Part shown: positions 1 through 5,012 of the stretch, in pieces | How the letters are laid out: each line of letters starts with the position of its first letter | Position numbering within the stretch: position 1 is the first letter of the stretch | NCBI GenBank assembly: GCA_002404215.1 | Contig: DHJG01000179.1 | Location: 2,667 to 7,887, forward strand | DNA: 5,221 bases | Direction of reading: 5' to 3' | Source of the DNA: Desulfosporosinus sp. UBA4726 | Lineage (GTDB): Bacteria; Bacillota; Desulfitobacteriia; Desulfitobacteriales; Desulfitobacteriaceae | The notes under the pieces: model-generated | Database searches by the model: none | Seen by the model: the letters and a program-made list of their open reading frames with translations, nothing else | What the model was told of the DNA's origin: nothing | Position numbers and translations under genes: made by a program

Positions 1-204
1 GCGCCGGGTCCGATCTGGACGCCTTTGATTCCCGCTTCTTTTCAAGCGGACTATGTGGCAACCTTTGGAAGTACAAGCCCCATGAAACGAGCGGGTCAAC
101 CCAAAGAGTTAGCACCAGCCTATGTCTTTTTGGCTTCTGAGGATTCCTCCTATATGTCAGGACAGATACTTCACATTAATGGGGGAACCATTATTAACGG
201 TTAA
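1..204 (+). CDS. Short-chain dehydrogenase/reductase (SDR), C-terminal fragment
   Basis: The reading frame is open from base 1 and ends at TAA 202-204, giving the last 67 residues of an NAD(P)-dependent oxidoreductase; the start lies outside the window. It begins with APGPIWTPLIPASF, the PG-x-x-x-T-x-x segment that follows the SDR active site and helps close over cofactor and substrate. It then has PMKRAGQPKELAPAYVFLAS and ends in SGQILHINGG, the classical SDR C-terminal signature. The PGPIWTPL form and the KRAGQP-x-E-x-AP run resemble the Bacillus YhdF/YhxC and E. coli YghA branch (about 285-300 aa, soluble). The catalytic YxxxK and the nucleotide-binding glycines are not in the window, so cofactor and substrate cannot be judged. 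It is separated from the next gene by 277 bp with an inverted-repeat element and a promoter, so it is probably an independent transcription unit. Confidence 0.88.
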   Translation, partial: APGPIWTPLIPASFQADYVATFGSTSPMKRAGQPKELAPAYVFLASEDSSYMSGQILHINGGTIING

Positions 205-241
205 GATGGTGCTAGATCGTTTACTTGAATTTATACAAGGG

Positions 242-296
242 CTAACCGCCACTAGGCTCTAAAGCCACAGGTGAGAGTGACTCGGTGGCGGTTTAG
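242..296. repeat. Intergenic inverted-repeat element A (55 bp), related to element at 4831-4937
   Basis: The arms CTAACCGCCAC (242-252) and GTGGCGGTTTAG (285-296) pair over 11 bp with one bulged T (294). Inside is a small hairpin, GGCT (255-258) with AGCC (263-266) around a CTAA loop. A second GCCAC (264-268) could compete for the same 3' strand GTGGC (285-289). The left end matches the left end of the 4831-4937 element in 13 of 15 bases, and both right ends contain GTGGCGGT. It lies 37 bp past the SDR stop and could act as a weak transcription terminator, but the downstream bases lack a proper T run. A dispersed palindromic repeat is the preferred reading. No target-site duplication is obvious and there is no ORF in it. 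Confidence 0.6.
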
Positions 297-381
297 TAAT
301 ATTTTGGATTATTTTCCATTTGATAACCTATCTAAAGTATGTAATATTAATAGTGTGTGCAAGTAGTAATTAAGAGATATA

Positions 382-401
382 TTTGTGATTTAACTCACAA
401 A
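382..401. promoter_or_regulatory. CRP/FNR-family activator site (perfect palindrome)
   Basis: TTTGTGA (382-388), six spacer bases and TCACAAA (395-401) form a perfect inverted repeat with the core TGTGA-N6-TCACA, the consensus of CRP and of some CRP-like regulators of anaerobes (for example HcpR of sulfate reducers). It does not fit FNR (TTGAT-N4-ATCAA) or the CprK dehalobox (TTAAT-N4-ATTAA). Its centre at 391.5 lies 41.5 bp upstream of the start point (433) predicted from the -10 box at 421-426, the class II activation position. Which regulator binds is not known from this window. Confidence 0.7.
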
Positions 402-420
402 ATAATGCAAGGTTATATCC

Positions 421-426
421 TATAAT
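421..426 (+). promoter_or_regulatory. -10 box of the membrane-ferredoxin promoter
   Basis: TATAAT is a perfect sigma-A -10 hexamer. The hexamer 17 bp upstream (398-403, CAAAAT) is a poor -35 and overlaps the palindrome at 382-401, as expected of an activator-dependent promoter. The predicted start is near 433, leaving a leader of about 49 nt before the ATG at 482. Confidence 0.6.
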
Positions 427-469
427 GGTGAAGGTAGGCAAGCATTCAAGTTAAATAAATAGGTTGAAA

Positions 470-476
470 AGAGGGG
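470..476 (+). promoter_or_regulatory. Ribosome binding site that sets the start at 482
   Basis: AGAGGGG lies 5 nt before the ATG at 482. The in-frame TTG at 464 has no usable Shine-Dalgarno sequence and itself precedes this site, so the ATG is chosen. Confidence 0.65.
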
Positions 477-481
477 TACCT

Positions 482-1480
482 ATGTTTTCGAAACTGAAGA
501 AACATGTTTCATTTAGACATACTGTTCAGGCTTTCTTCGCGATCGTAGTTGCTTATATTGGAATAACATTTGTTATATTCCTTAACCAGGTTGCCAATAA
601 CTCACTACCAAGCGTAACTCGGCCAGCCGGGGTCGAAGCTTTTTTGCCAATCAGTGCCTTAGTGGGACTAAAAGCGTGGATTGCGACGGGTATTTTTGAC
701 CAGATCCATCCCGCCGGTTTGGTGATATTTCTAGCAGCAATCATATTATCCGTATTGCTTAAAAGGACGTTCTGTTCCTGGATCTGCCCGATTGGAACAC
801 TGTCTGAGGGAATGGCAAAGATAGGCAAAATGGTGTTTGGCCGGAATTTTACGATTCCAAAATGGTTAGATTATCTCCTGCGTTCACTGAAATACATCAT
901 TTTATTCTTCTTCATCTCGATTATCTTCTTCGGGATGAGTGGTGCGGACGCGGCGTCGTTCTTACAAACGCCCTATAATATGGTTTCGGATGTTAAAATG
1001 CTAAAATTCATTCAAAACCTAGGCGTGTTTGGGATGAGTGTCATAGGCATTCTTGTGGTACTTTCGATACTCTACGAGAATTTTTGGTGTCGTTATCTTT
1101 GTCCGTACGGCGGACTTTTGGGGATCTTCAGCATATTCAGTCCATTTAAAATCACACGCAATCAAACTTCCTGTATCCAGTGTGGGAAATGCACAAAGAG
1201 TTGCCCGAACCAGATTTCTGTGGAACAGGCTAACCGGGTCTGGTCACCGGAGTGCACAGGATGTTTGAATTGTGTTCAGCAATGTCCTGTGAAAGAAACG
1301 TTAACGTTTCAGGCGCCGCAGAGAGGCCCGTCCCTCACTCTAAAGACCTTAGCACTTAGCCTGTTAGGCATTTGGATCTTGGCGATAATTATAGCCAAAT
1401 TAACGGGGCATTGGGAGAGTAGCATATCTATGGAGATGTATAAGCGGCTCCTTCCGGTGGTCGATCAAATCGGGCACTAA
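482..1480 (+). CDS. NapH/CcoG-type membrane 4Fe-4S polyferredoxin
   Basis: A 332-aa inner-membrane iron-sulfur protein. Hydrophobic segments lie at about 13-35, 78-94, 137-153, 182-198 and 287-305. Two membrane-associated CxxxCP motifs, C98-x3-C102-P and C203-x3-C207-P, are the hallmark of the NapH/NosR/CcoG group. Between the fourth and fifth segments sits a ferredoxin domain with two 4Fe-4S motifs: C231-x2-C234-x2-C237-x3-C241-P and C258-x2-C261-x2-C264-x3-C268-P. In this family such proteins pass electrons from the quinone pool to partner reductases; the partner here is not encoded next door. It has no FMN-binding domain, so it is not a full NosR/RdhC-type protein, and its length fits NapH-like or YccM-like members. 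It appears monocistronic, between an activator-type promoter (382-426) and a terminator (1516-1555), which suggests control by anaerobiosis or an electron-acceptor signal. The class is clear; the specific role is unknown. Confidence 0.87.
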   Translation: MFSKLKKHVSFRHTVQAFFAIVVAYIGITFVIFLNQVANNSLPSVTRPAGVEAFLPISALVGLKAWIATGIFDQIHPAGLVIFLAAIILSVLLKRTFCSWICPIGTLSEGMAKIGKMVFGRNFTIPKWLDYLLRSLKYIILFFFISIIFFGMSGADAASFLQTPYNMVSDVKMLKFIQNLGVFGMSVIGILVVLSILYENFWCRYLCPYGGLLGIFSIFSPFKITRNQTSCIQCGKCTKSCPNQISVEQANRVWSPECTGCLNCVQQCPVKETLTFQAPQRGPSLTLKTLALSLLGIWILAIIIAKLTGHWESSISMEMYKRLLPVVDQIGH

Positions 1481-1515
1481 ATTGGTGCATATGGCAGAAT
1501 TCCTTGCAGATTAAG

Positions 1516-1555
1516 AAAGAGTGACAGGAAATCAGTAATCCTGCCACTCTTTTTT
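1516..1555 (+). terminator. Intrinsic terminator after the polyferredoxin gene
   Basis: AAAGAGTG (1516-1523) pairs with CACTCTTT (1545-1552). After one A/C mismatch, CAGGA (1525-1529) pairs with TCCTG (1539-1543), leaving a 9-nt loop. Six Ts (1550-1555) end the structure. It stands 35 bp past the stop at 1480 and also separates this gene from the convergent regulator, whose stop codon is at 1569. Confidence 0.85.
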
Positions 1556-1568
1556 GCATAATCCGAAA

Positions 1569-1775
1569 TTACTCTAAATCGCTTTCCTCAAAAATAAAAA
1601 TCTCTTCAATCGTCGAATTCAGAATATGGGCTACTTTTGCAGCGAGCTTAAGTGAGGGGTTATAGTTCCCTTTTTCGAGAAAGACAATAGTCTCTCTTCT
1701 AACACCAACTTTTTTCGCCAATTGTTCTTGGGTTAGATCAAATCGTGCTCTAAGTTCCTTTATCCTCGTTTTCAT
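1569..1775 (-). CDS. Small Cro/CI-type (XRE) helix-turn-helix regulator, 68 aa
   Basis: This is a compact DNA-binding protein consisting almost only of an XRE domain. RIKELRARFDLTQEQLAKKV (residues 4-23) leads into the recognition-helix segment GVRRETIVFLEKGNYNPSL (24-42), followed by KLAAKVAHILNSTIEEIF and an acidic tail. The ELRARFDLTQEQLA and VRRETI..LEKG.YNPSLKLA pattern is typical of the widespread 65-70 aa Firmicute group, often called YozG-like, many of which sit beside small membrane proteins. The ATG at 1775 is chosen because it gives the family length and has a weak AAGG 12 nt upstream. A GTG at 1814 would add 13 residues outside the domain and has no Shine-Dalgarno sequence. It is divergent from the 152-aa XRE gene and shares the intervening region with its palindrome, so it may regulate that promoter; this is inference. 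Confidence 0.85.
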   Translation of the reverse strand: MKTRIKELRARFDLTQEQLAKKVGVRRETIVFLEKGNYNPSLKLAAKVAHILNSTIEEIFIFEESDLE

Positions 1776-1852
1776 CTTACTCAATGACCTTAACCGTGTG
1801 ATTATCAATGACACCTGATGGAATAGGAACTGATAATTTTTATGTTTTGGTA

Positions 1853-1885
1853 TTTACAAATAACACAAATGGTGTAATATTACAC
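1853..1885 (+). promoter_or_regulatory. Promoter with overlapping palindromic operator, upstream of the XRE/UbiA operon
   Basis: A -35-like TTTACA (1853-1858) is followed after 16 bp by a -10-like TAATAT (1875-1880). The -10 lies inside the perfect 14-bp palindrome GTGTAATATTACAC (1872-1885). A further TTACA half-site lies at 1854-1858, within the -35. A palindrome across the -10 is the usual place for a repressor site. One of the two flanking XRE proteins is the obvious candidate, most simply autoregulation by the downstream gene product. The exact hexamers are uncertain; the palindrome is certain. Confidence 0.6.
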
Positions 1886-1886
1886 T

Positions 1887-1897
1887 AAAGGGGGTGG
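1887..1897 (+). promoter_or_regulatory. Ribosome binding site that sets the start at 1906
   Basis: AAAGGGGGTGG ends 8 nt before the ATG at 1906. An upstream in-frame GTG at 1894 lies inside this purine tract and is therefore unlikely to be the start. The later ATG at 1930 has no such site. Confidence 0.65.
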
Positions 1898-1905
1898 CGC
1901 ATCTT

Positions 1906-2364
1906 ATGACAAAACTCGGTTTTATAAAAATGGCCTCTGAAAAATTAAAACTGATCCGCATTGAAAGTGGCTATACCCAAGATAAAATGGCTGAAATACT
2001 GGGTATATCGAAGAAGACCTTGGTTCAGATTGAAAAAGATCGCTCCACCCTTGGTTGGGCTGGTGCCGTGACCTTGTGCACTATTTTCAGTAATAGTGAA
2101 GTCTTAGAGATGACCTTTGGAGGGGAGCCTCAGGATATTATAATTTCCTTAGCTTTTACCGATTATGAACGTAACGAAAAAACCCTGGGTGGAAAAGTAT
2201 GGTGGATTAATATTAAGTCAACAGATAAATTTCGAATTCAGCGAAATATTATTTCCGAGCACTATCGGATTCTAGATGCTCAGGACCGAAGAATTTGTTC
2301 TTCCTTTGATTATGACTATATCAAAAAGCGGCTCCAAGAGCTTTCCAACGAGGGTGGGGGTTGA
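1906..2364 (+). CDS. XRE-family transcriptional regulator with unassigned C-terminal domain, 152 aa
   Basis: The N-terminal part carries an XRE helix-turn-helix: KLKLIRIESGYTQDKMAEIL (13-32), then GISKKTLVQIEKDRSTLGW (33-51). The remaining hundred residues are not a familiar ligand-binding domain. Visible features are a GGKVWWINI stretch (96-104), an FRIQRNIISEHYRILD segment (109-124) and a basic helical end (KKRLQEL). The C-terminal part may mediate dimerisation or sense a small molecule, but nothing in the sequence proves that. The gene ends only 4 bp before the prenyltransferase start, and its last codons contain that gene's ribosome binding site, so the two are very likely co-transcribed and translationally coupled. 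This position as first gene suggests a dedicated regulator of the cluster. Its own promoter has a palindrome over the -10, consistent with autoregulation. Confidence 0.82.
   Translation: MTKLGFIKMASEKLKLIRIESGYTQDKMAEILGISKKTLVQIEKDRSTLGWAGAVTLCTIFSNSEVLEMTFGGEPQDIIISLAFTDYERNEKTLGGKVWWINIKSTDKFRIQRNIISEHYRILDAQDRRICSSFDYDYIKKRLQELSNEGGG
2350..2360 (+). promoter_or_regulatory. Ribosome binding site that sets the GTG start at 2369
   Basis: GAGGGTGGGGG lies within the end of the preceding gene and 8 nt before the GTG at 2369. Longer frames starting upstream (for example ATG 2276) would overlap the regulator by almost 90 bp and add a non-family N-terminus. Confidence 0.6.
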
Positions 2365-2368
2365 CGAA

Positions 2369-3349
2369 GTGGTAAAATTCATCAAGGCATATATCAAATC
2401 AATGAGGCTTTATTATGCTTTTGTAACTGGGATTGCAGGCTGGATTGGGGTAGCATTTTACGAATACATCGCCAAATCTCCTTTTCAGACCGTAGAACTG
2501 GTTCCGGAAACGGAAAAGAAGGCGTTAATACTTATTATGCTTTTTCTTAGTTGGGGTACTAACCAGATTATTAATGACTACCTAGGCTTAAAAGAGGATA
2601 GACTCAACGCACCGAATCGCCCCATGGTCAGCGGTGAGCTGAATCCAGAAAAAGCCTTGGCCTTTACGGGAATACTCTTGATGATGACGTTATTAATTAC
2701 ATACACCTATCTGGAACCAATTGCCCTTATTCCTGCTATCCTGGGAATCGGTTTAAACATTTTATATGAATACGCCAAGGGCCATGGTGTTTTTGGTAAT
2801 ATCGTCTTTGGATTGATGATTGCTATGTGTACCGCCTTCGGGTTTCTGGCTGCTGGCCCTACAGCGTCTCCTTATTTTACAGCCAGCCGCGTTTCAGTGC
2901 TGATCCTGGTAGCCGTAATGAACGGTCTGATGACCTTTTATACTTATTTTAAAGATTATGAAGGGGATAAGATAGCAGGTAAACGGACGATCATCGTATC
3001 GCTAGGGATCGAAAAGTCACGTTATCTCGCCGTAATCTCTGCTTTTCTTCCTGCAGGGATCTTTGTGCTCATATATTCAAATCATTTTATAGAGGCTAGA
3101 GTCAACCAGATGTTCCTTATCTTAGCTGGATTAACGTTCTTTTTGGAACTGTGGACAGGATATCTTTACTATAAAAATCCTCAGGGCGAGAGAACTTATT
3201 ATTCTCTGGTGGCCAATTTTCGGGCCTGTATCTGCGGTCAGGCAACCCTCATTGCGTTATTCAATACTGAACTAGCCATGATTCTTTTTTTAGTTTCTTA
3301 TATGTTTGTCGGATTCTTATTTGACCTACACACCGATCCTAAATCGTAG
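2369..3349 (+). CDS. UbiA-family membrane prenyltransferase, 326 aa
   Basis: An integral membrane protein of the UbiA superfamily, whose members transfer an isoprenoid from its diphosphate to an aromatic, quinone-precursor, haem or glycerol-phosphate acceptor. About nine hydrophobic segments can be picked out (near 15-32, 51-67, 95-112, 115-134, 141-162, 173-192, 218-237, 247-266, 298-318). The first Asp-rich loop reads NDYLGLKED (69-77) followed by NAPNRPMVSGE; the second reads DYEGD (196-200) followed by AGKRTIIVSLG. Both contact the Mg-diphosphate in the family. In the first motif the usual middle Asp of NDxxDxxxD is Gly73, so substrate binding may differ. GTG 2369 is chosen for its Shine-Dalgarno sequence and for a start just before YIKSMRLYYAF, where the family normally begins. 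The next gene follows after 16 bp. Acceptor and donor are unknown; menaquinone (MenA) or haem (CtaB) roles are not supported by context. Confidence 0.87.
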   Translation: MVKFIKAYIKSMRLYYAFVTGIAGWIGVAFYEYIAKSPFQTVELVPETEKKALILIMLFLSWGTNQIINDYLGLKEDRLNAPNRPMVSGELNPEKALAFTGILLMMTLLITYTYLEPIALIPAILGIGLNILYEYAKGHGVFGNIVFGLMIAMCTAFGFLAAGPTASPYFTASRVSVLILVAVMNGLMTFYTYFKDYEGDKIAGKRTIIVSLGIEKSRYLAVISAFLPAGIFVLIYSNHFIEARVNQMFLILAGLTFFLELWTGYLYYKNPQGERTYYSLVANFRACICGQATLIALFNTELAMILFLVSYMFVGFLFDLHTDPKS

Positions 3350-3365
3350 AGCGTGGAGGACTGTT

Positions 3366-4562
3366 ATGAAATTGTTTGAACCTGCAACATTAGGCACCTG
3401 TCAGTTAAAGAACAGGCTTATCCGCTCAGCAACCTTTGAGGGAATGGCCGATTCTCAGGGTCGTCCGCTACCAGAATACCGATATTTGTATAAAGAATTG
3501 GCCTCTGGAGGCGTGGGCGGGATCATTACAGGCTTTGCGTATGTCTCGCCCGAAGGAAAAGCCATGCAACCGGGTCAGGTCGGAATCGATCGTGAGGAAA
3601 TGGTTGAATACTTTCTGCCGGTTACGGATGAGGTTCACCTATATGGCTGTAAGATCTTTATGCAGTTGGCCCACACTGGAAGGCAGACCAGGAAAAAGGA
3701 AACAGGGCAGGATGTCTGGGGAGCGACTACTAAAAAATCCCTATATTTTGGGGGCTCTCCTCGCGAGTTGTCGACAGAGCAAGTGTATTCCTTGGTCAAG
3801 CGGTTTGCAGAAGCAGCAGGGTATGCGAAAGCAGCCGGATTTGACGGTGTCCAGGTTCATGCTGCCCATGGTTACCTTATTCACCAGTTTCTCCTGCCTT
3901 CCGTTAATAATCGAAACGATGAATTTGGCATTGATGCCCAGAGTGGCATAGGCACAAACTTCTTAGGCTTAGTGATCGAGGAGATTAGGAAGGCGTGTGG
4001 ACTGGATTTTGCGCTGTTGGTCAAAGTAAGCGGGAGTGATGACTATTTTGCCAGATTCTCCGCTGAGCAGTTTGCCAGTCTGATACGCTTCCTTGAGGCC
4101 CGAAAAATTGATGGACTAGAGATTAGTTATGGAACCATGGATAATGCCCTGAATATTTTTCGCGGGGATATACCAATCAAGGTGGTCTTAAAGCATAATC
4201 CGGTGTTCAAAACCGACACCGGCATGATAGGATTGCTTCATAAAGCGCGTATCTACCTTTTAATGAGGGCAAAACTAAAGCCTTTTACCCCTACTTATAA
4301 TCTTGAGTACGCCAAACTTGCCAAAGCCTTAACGGACATTTCCATCATCAGTGTCGGCGGTTTCCGAAAGGGAGCGGAAATGAGGGGGTGTCTAGAGAAT
4401 GGCTTTGTTGATTTTATCAGCCTGTGTAGACCTTTTATTTGTGAACCGGATCTCGTCGAAAAGCTGGAGCAAGACGAGAACTATTCTGCCAAATGCGTCA
4501 ATTGCAATATTTGCGCCATTATGTGCGATTCAGACCAGCCAACACAGTGCTACAAACGTTAA
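3366..4562 (+). CDS. Old-yellow-enzyme family FMN oxidoreductase (single-domain), 398 aa
   Basis: A TIM-barrel NADH:flavin oxidoreductase. FEPATLGTCQLKNRLIRSAT (4-23) is the family N-terminus, KIFMQLAHTGRQT (96-108) carries the flavin-contacting Gln/His segment, and VHAAHGYLIHQFLLPSVNNR (164-183) holds the His165/His168 pair that usually binds the substrate carbonyl. SVGGFRKG (329-336) and FISLCRPFICEPDL (350-363) form the phosphate-binding end of the barrel. Cysteines 377, 380, 383, 387 and 395 lie in the tail (C-x2-C-x2-C-x3-C-x7-C), resembling the 4Fe-4S site of 2,4-dienoyl-CoA reductase relatives, but the FAD/NADH domains of those enzymes are absent. The usual GGS-x-E-N-R after DE[YF]G is replaced by GIDAQSG. 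The likely chemistry is reduction of an activated C=C bond, or the reverse. ATG 3366 has GGAGGA 5 nt upstream; an ATG at 3306 would overlap the prenyltransferase and lacks such a site. Confidence 0.88.
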   Translation: MKLFEPATLGTCQLKNRLIRSATFEGMADSQGRPLPEYRYLYKELASGGVGGIITGFAYVSPEGKAMQPGQVGIDREEMVEYFLPVTDEVHLYGCKIFMQLAHTGRQTRKKETGQDVWGATTKKSLYFGGSPRELSTEQVYSLVKRFAEAAGYAKAAGFDGVQVHAAHGYLIHQFLLPSVNNRNDEFGIDAQSGIGTNFLGLVIEEIRKACGLDFALLVKVSGSDDYFARFSAEQFASLIRFLEARKIDGLEISYGTMDNALNIFRGDIPIKVVLKHNPVFKTDTGMIGLLHKARIYLLMRAKLKPFTPTYNLEYAKLAKALTDISIISVGGFRKGAEMRGCLENGFVDFISLCRPFICEPDLVEKLEQDENYSAKCVNCNICAIMCDSDQPTQCYKR

Positions 4563-4600
4563 AAAAAGTTAATTAAATTGTTAGGGAAGGTGTGCTGAAA

Positions 4601-4834
4601 ATGGAAGACCGGATAATGTTCACAATAAAACATCTATTAAAAAAAGGAACAAAGATAACCCTAGAGAGTCGTTTGATAGAAGACCTGAAGCTAGATTCAT
4701 TAGATATGTTGATGATTCTTTCGGATCTGGAGGATGAATTCAATATTACCATTGCTGAAGATGATTTCTTAAGTGTGGTTACCGTCAATGATATTGCTAT
4801 AAAACTGAGAGCTAGGGGTATATCCGATAGCTAA
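4601..4834 (+). CDS. Discrete acyl carrier protein (phosphopantetheine carrier), 77 aa
   Basis: A small acidic carrier protein that holds an acyl or aminoacyl group as a thioester on a 4'-phosphopantetheine arm. The attachment motif is LKLDSLDML (29-37) with Ser33 as the modified residue. It is followed by the helix II/III pattern SDLEDEFNITIAEDD and VTVNDIAIKL. Length and pattern fit a free-standing ACP. Its place among a prenyltransferase, a flavoprotein and an oxoamine synthase argues for a pathway-specific carrier rather than the housekeeping AcpP, which usually sits in a fab cluster. ATG 4601 is chosen because GGAAGG (4585-4590) lies 10 nt upstream; an in-frame GTG at 4592 would leave only 1 nt. 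It follows the flavoprotein by 38 bp without a terminator. Its stop codon (4832-4834) falls inside the left end of the repeat at 4831-4937. Confidence 0.88.
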   Translation: MEDRIMFTIKHLLKKGTKITLESRLIEDLKLDSLDMLMILSDLEDEFNITIAEDDFLSVVTVNDIAIKLRARGISDS

Positions 4835-4937
4835 CCTCCACTAAGACGACCACTTTGAAAGGGACACGCTTGCTGAAGTAAAAGCTGTTCTCTAAGATGG
4901 GAATGTCCTAACTTAGTGGTCGTTAAGTGGCGGTAAG
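4831..4937. repeat. Structured intergenic element B (107 bp), related to 242-296
   Basis: Ends CTAACCTCCACTAAG (4831-4845) and AGTGGCGGTAAG (4926-4937) match those of the element at 242-296. If transcribed on the plus strand it can form five nested or branched helices: 4834-4842 with 4926-4934 (one mismatch); 4846-4854 with 4915-4923 (9 bp, perfect); 4862-4866 with 4904-4908; and, within the latter, hairpins 4868-4871/4882-4885 and 4888-4892/4899-4903. The segment CCACTAAG (4838-4845) can alternatively pair with CTTAGTGG (4912-4919), which would disrupt the 9-bp helix. It fills the gap between the ACP gene and the oxoamine synthase. It could be a MITE-like repeat, a processing or attenuation site, or an RNA element; there is no T run for a terminator and no known riboswitch pattern was recognised. 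Confidence 0.6.
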
Positions 4938-4946
4938 CTCCTGGAT

Positions 4947-4962
4947 AAGTTCAAGTGAACTT
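4947..4962. promoter_or_regulatory. 16-bp palindrome upstream of the oxoamine synthase, candidate operator
   Basis: AAGTTCA (4947-4953) and TGAACTT (4956-4962) are perfect inverted arms separated by AG. A -10-like TAAAAT lies at 4982-4987 with no good -35, which would put the palindrome centre about 39-40 bp before a start near 4994. This is compatible with an activator or repressor site for a second internal promoter. The arm pair is certain; the promoter is speculative. Confidence 0.4.
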
Positions 4963-5012
4963 CAGATGGAGTTAATTCAGCTAAAATCAAGTTTCTTATG
5001 GGGAGGTAGAAT

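Noticed and set aside
242..296. Riboswitch or intrinsic terminator reading of element A
   Set aside because: No conserved core of a known riboswitch was recognised, the next gene's promoter lies well downstream, and there is no proper T tract. The end similarity to 4831-4937 favours a repeat.
382..401. CprK dehalobox or FNR box
   Set aside because: The half-sites are TGTGA/TCACA with 6-bp spacing, not TTAAT-N4-ATTAA or TTGAT-N4-ATCAA.
553..828. Open frame of 91 codons on the minus strand
   Set aside because: It lies wholly inside the membrane-ferredoxin gene, has no family features and opposes a gene with clear cysteine motifs.
1053..1268. Open frame of 71 codons in another plus-strand frame of the ferredoxin gene
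   Set aside because: It overlaps the coding sequence for the ferredoxin motifs and shows no recognisable protein or ribosome binding site.
3436..3951. Open frame of 171 codons in another frame of the OYE gene
   Set aside because: It is fully contained in the flavoprotein gene; its composition is not protein-like and no domain is visible.
4200..4222. Perfect 7-bp inverted repeat CCGGTGT...ACACCGG with a 9-nt loop
   Set aside because: It lies inside the OYE coding region, has no T run and the frame continues through it; probably chance or coding constraint.
4573..4788. Minus-strand open frame of 71 codons over the ACP gene
   Set aside because: It is Ser/Arg-rich noise opposite a clear ACP with the DSL motif.
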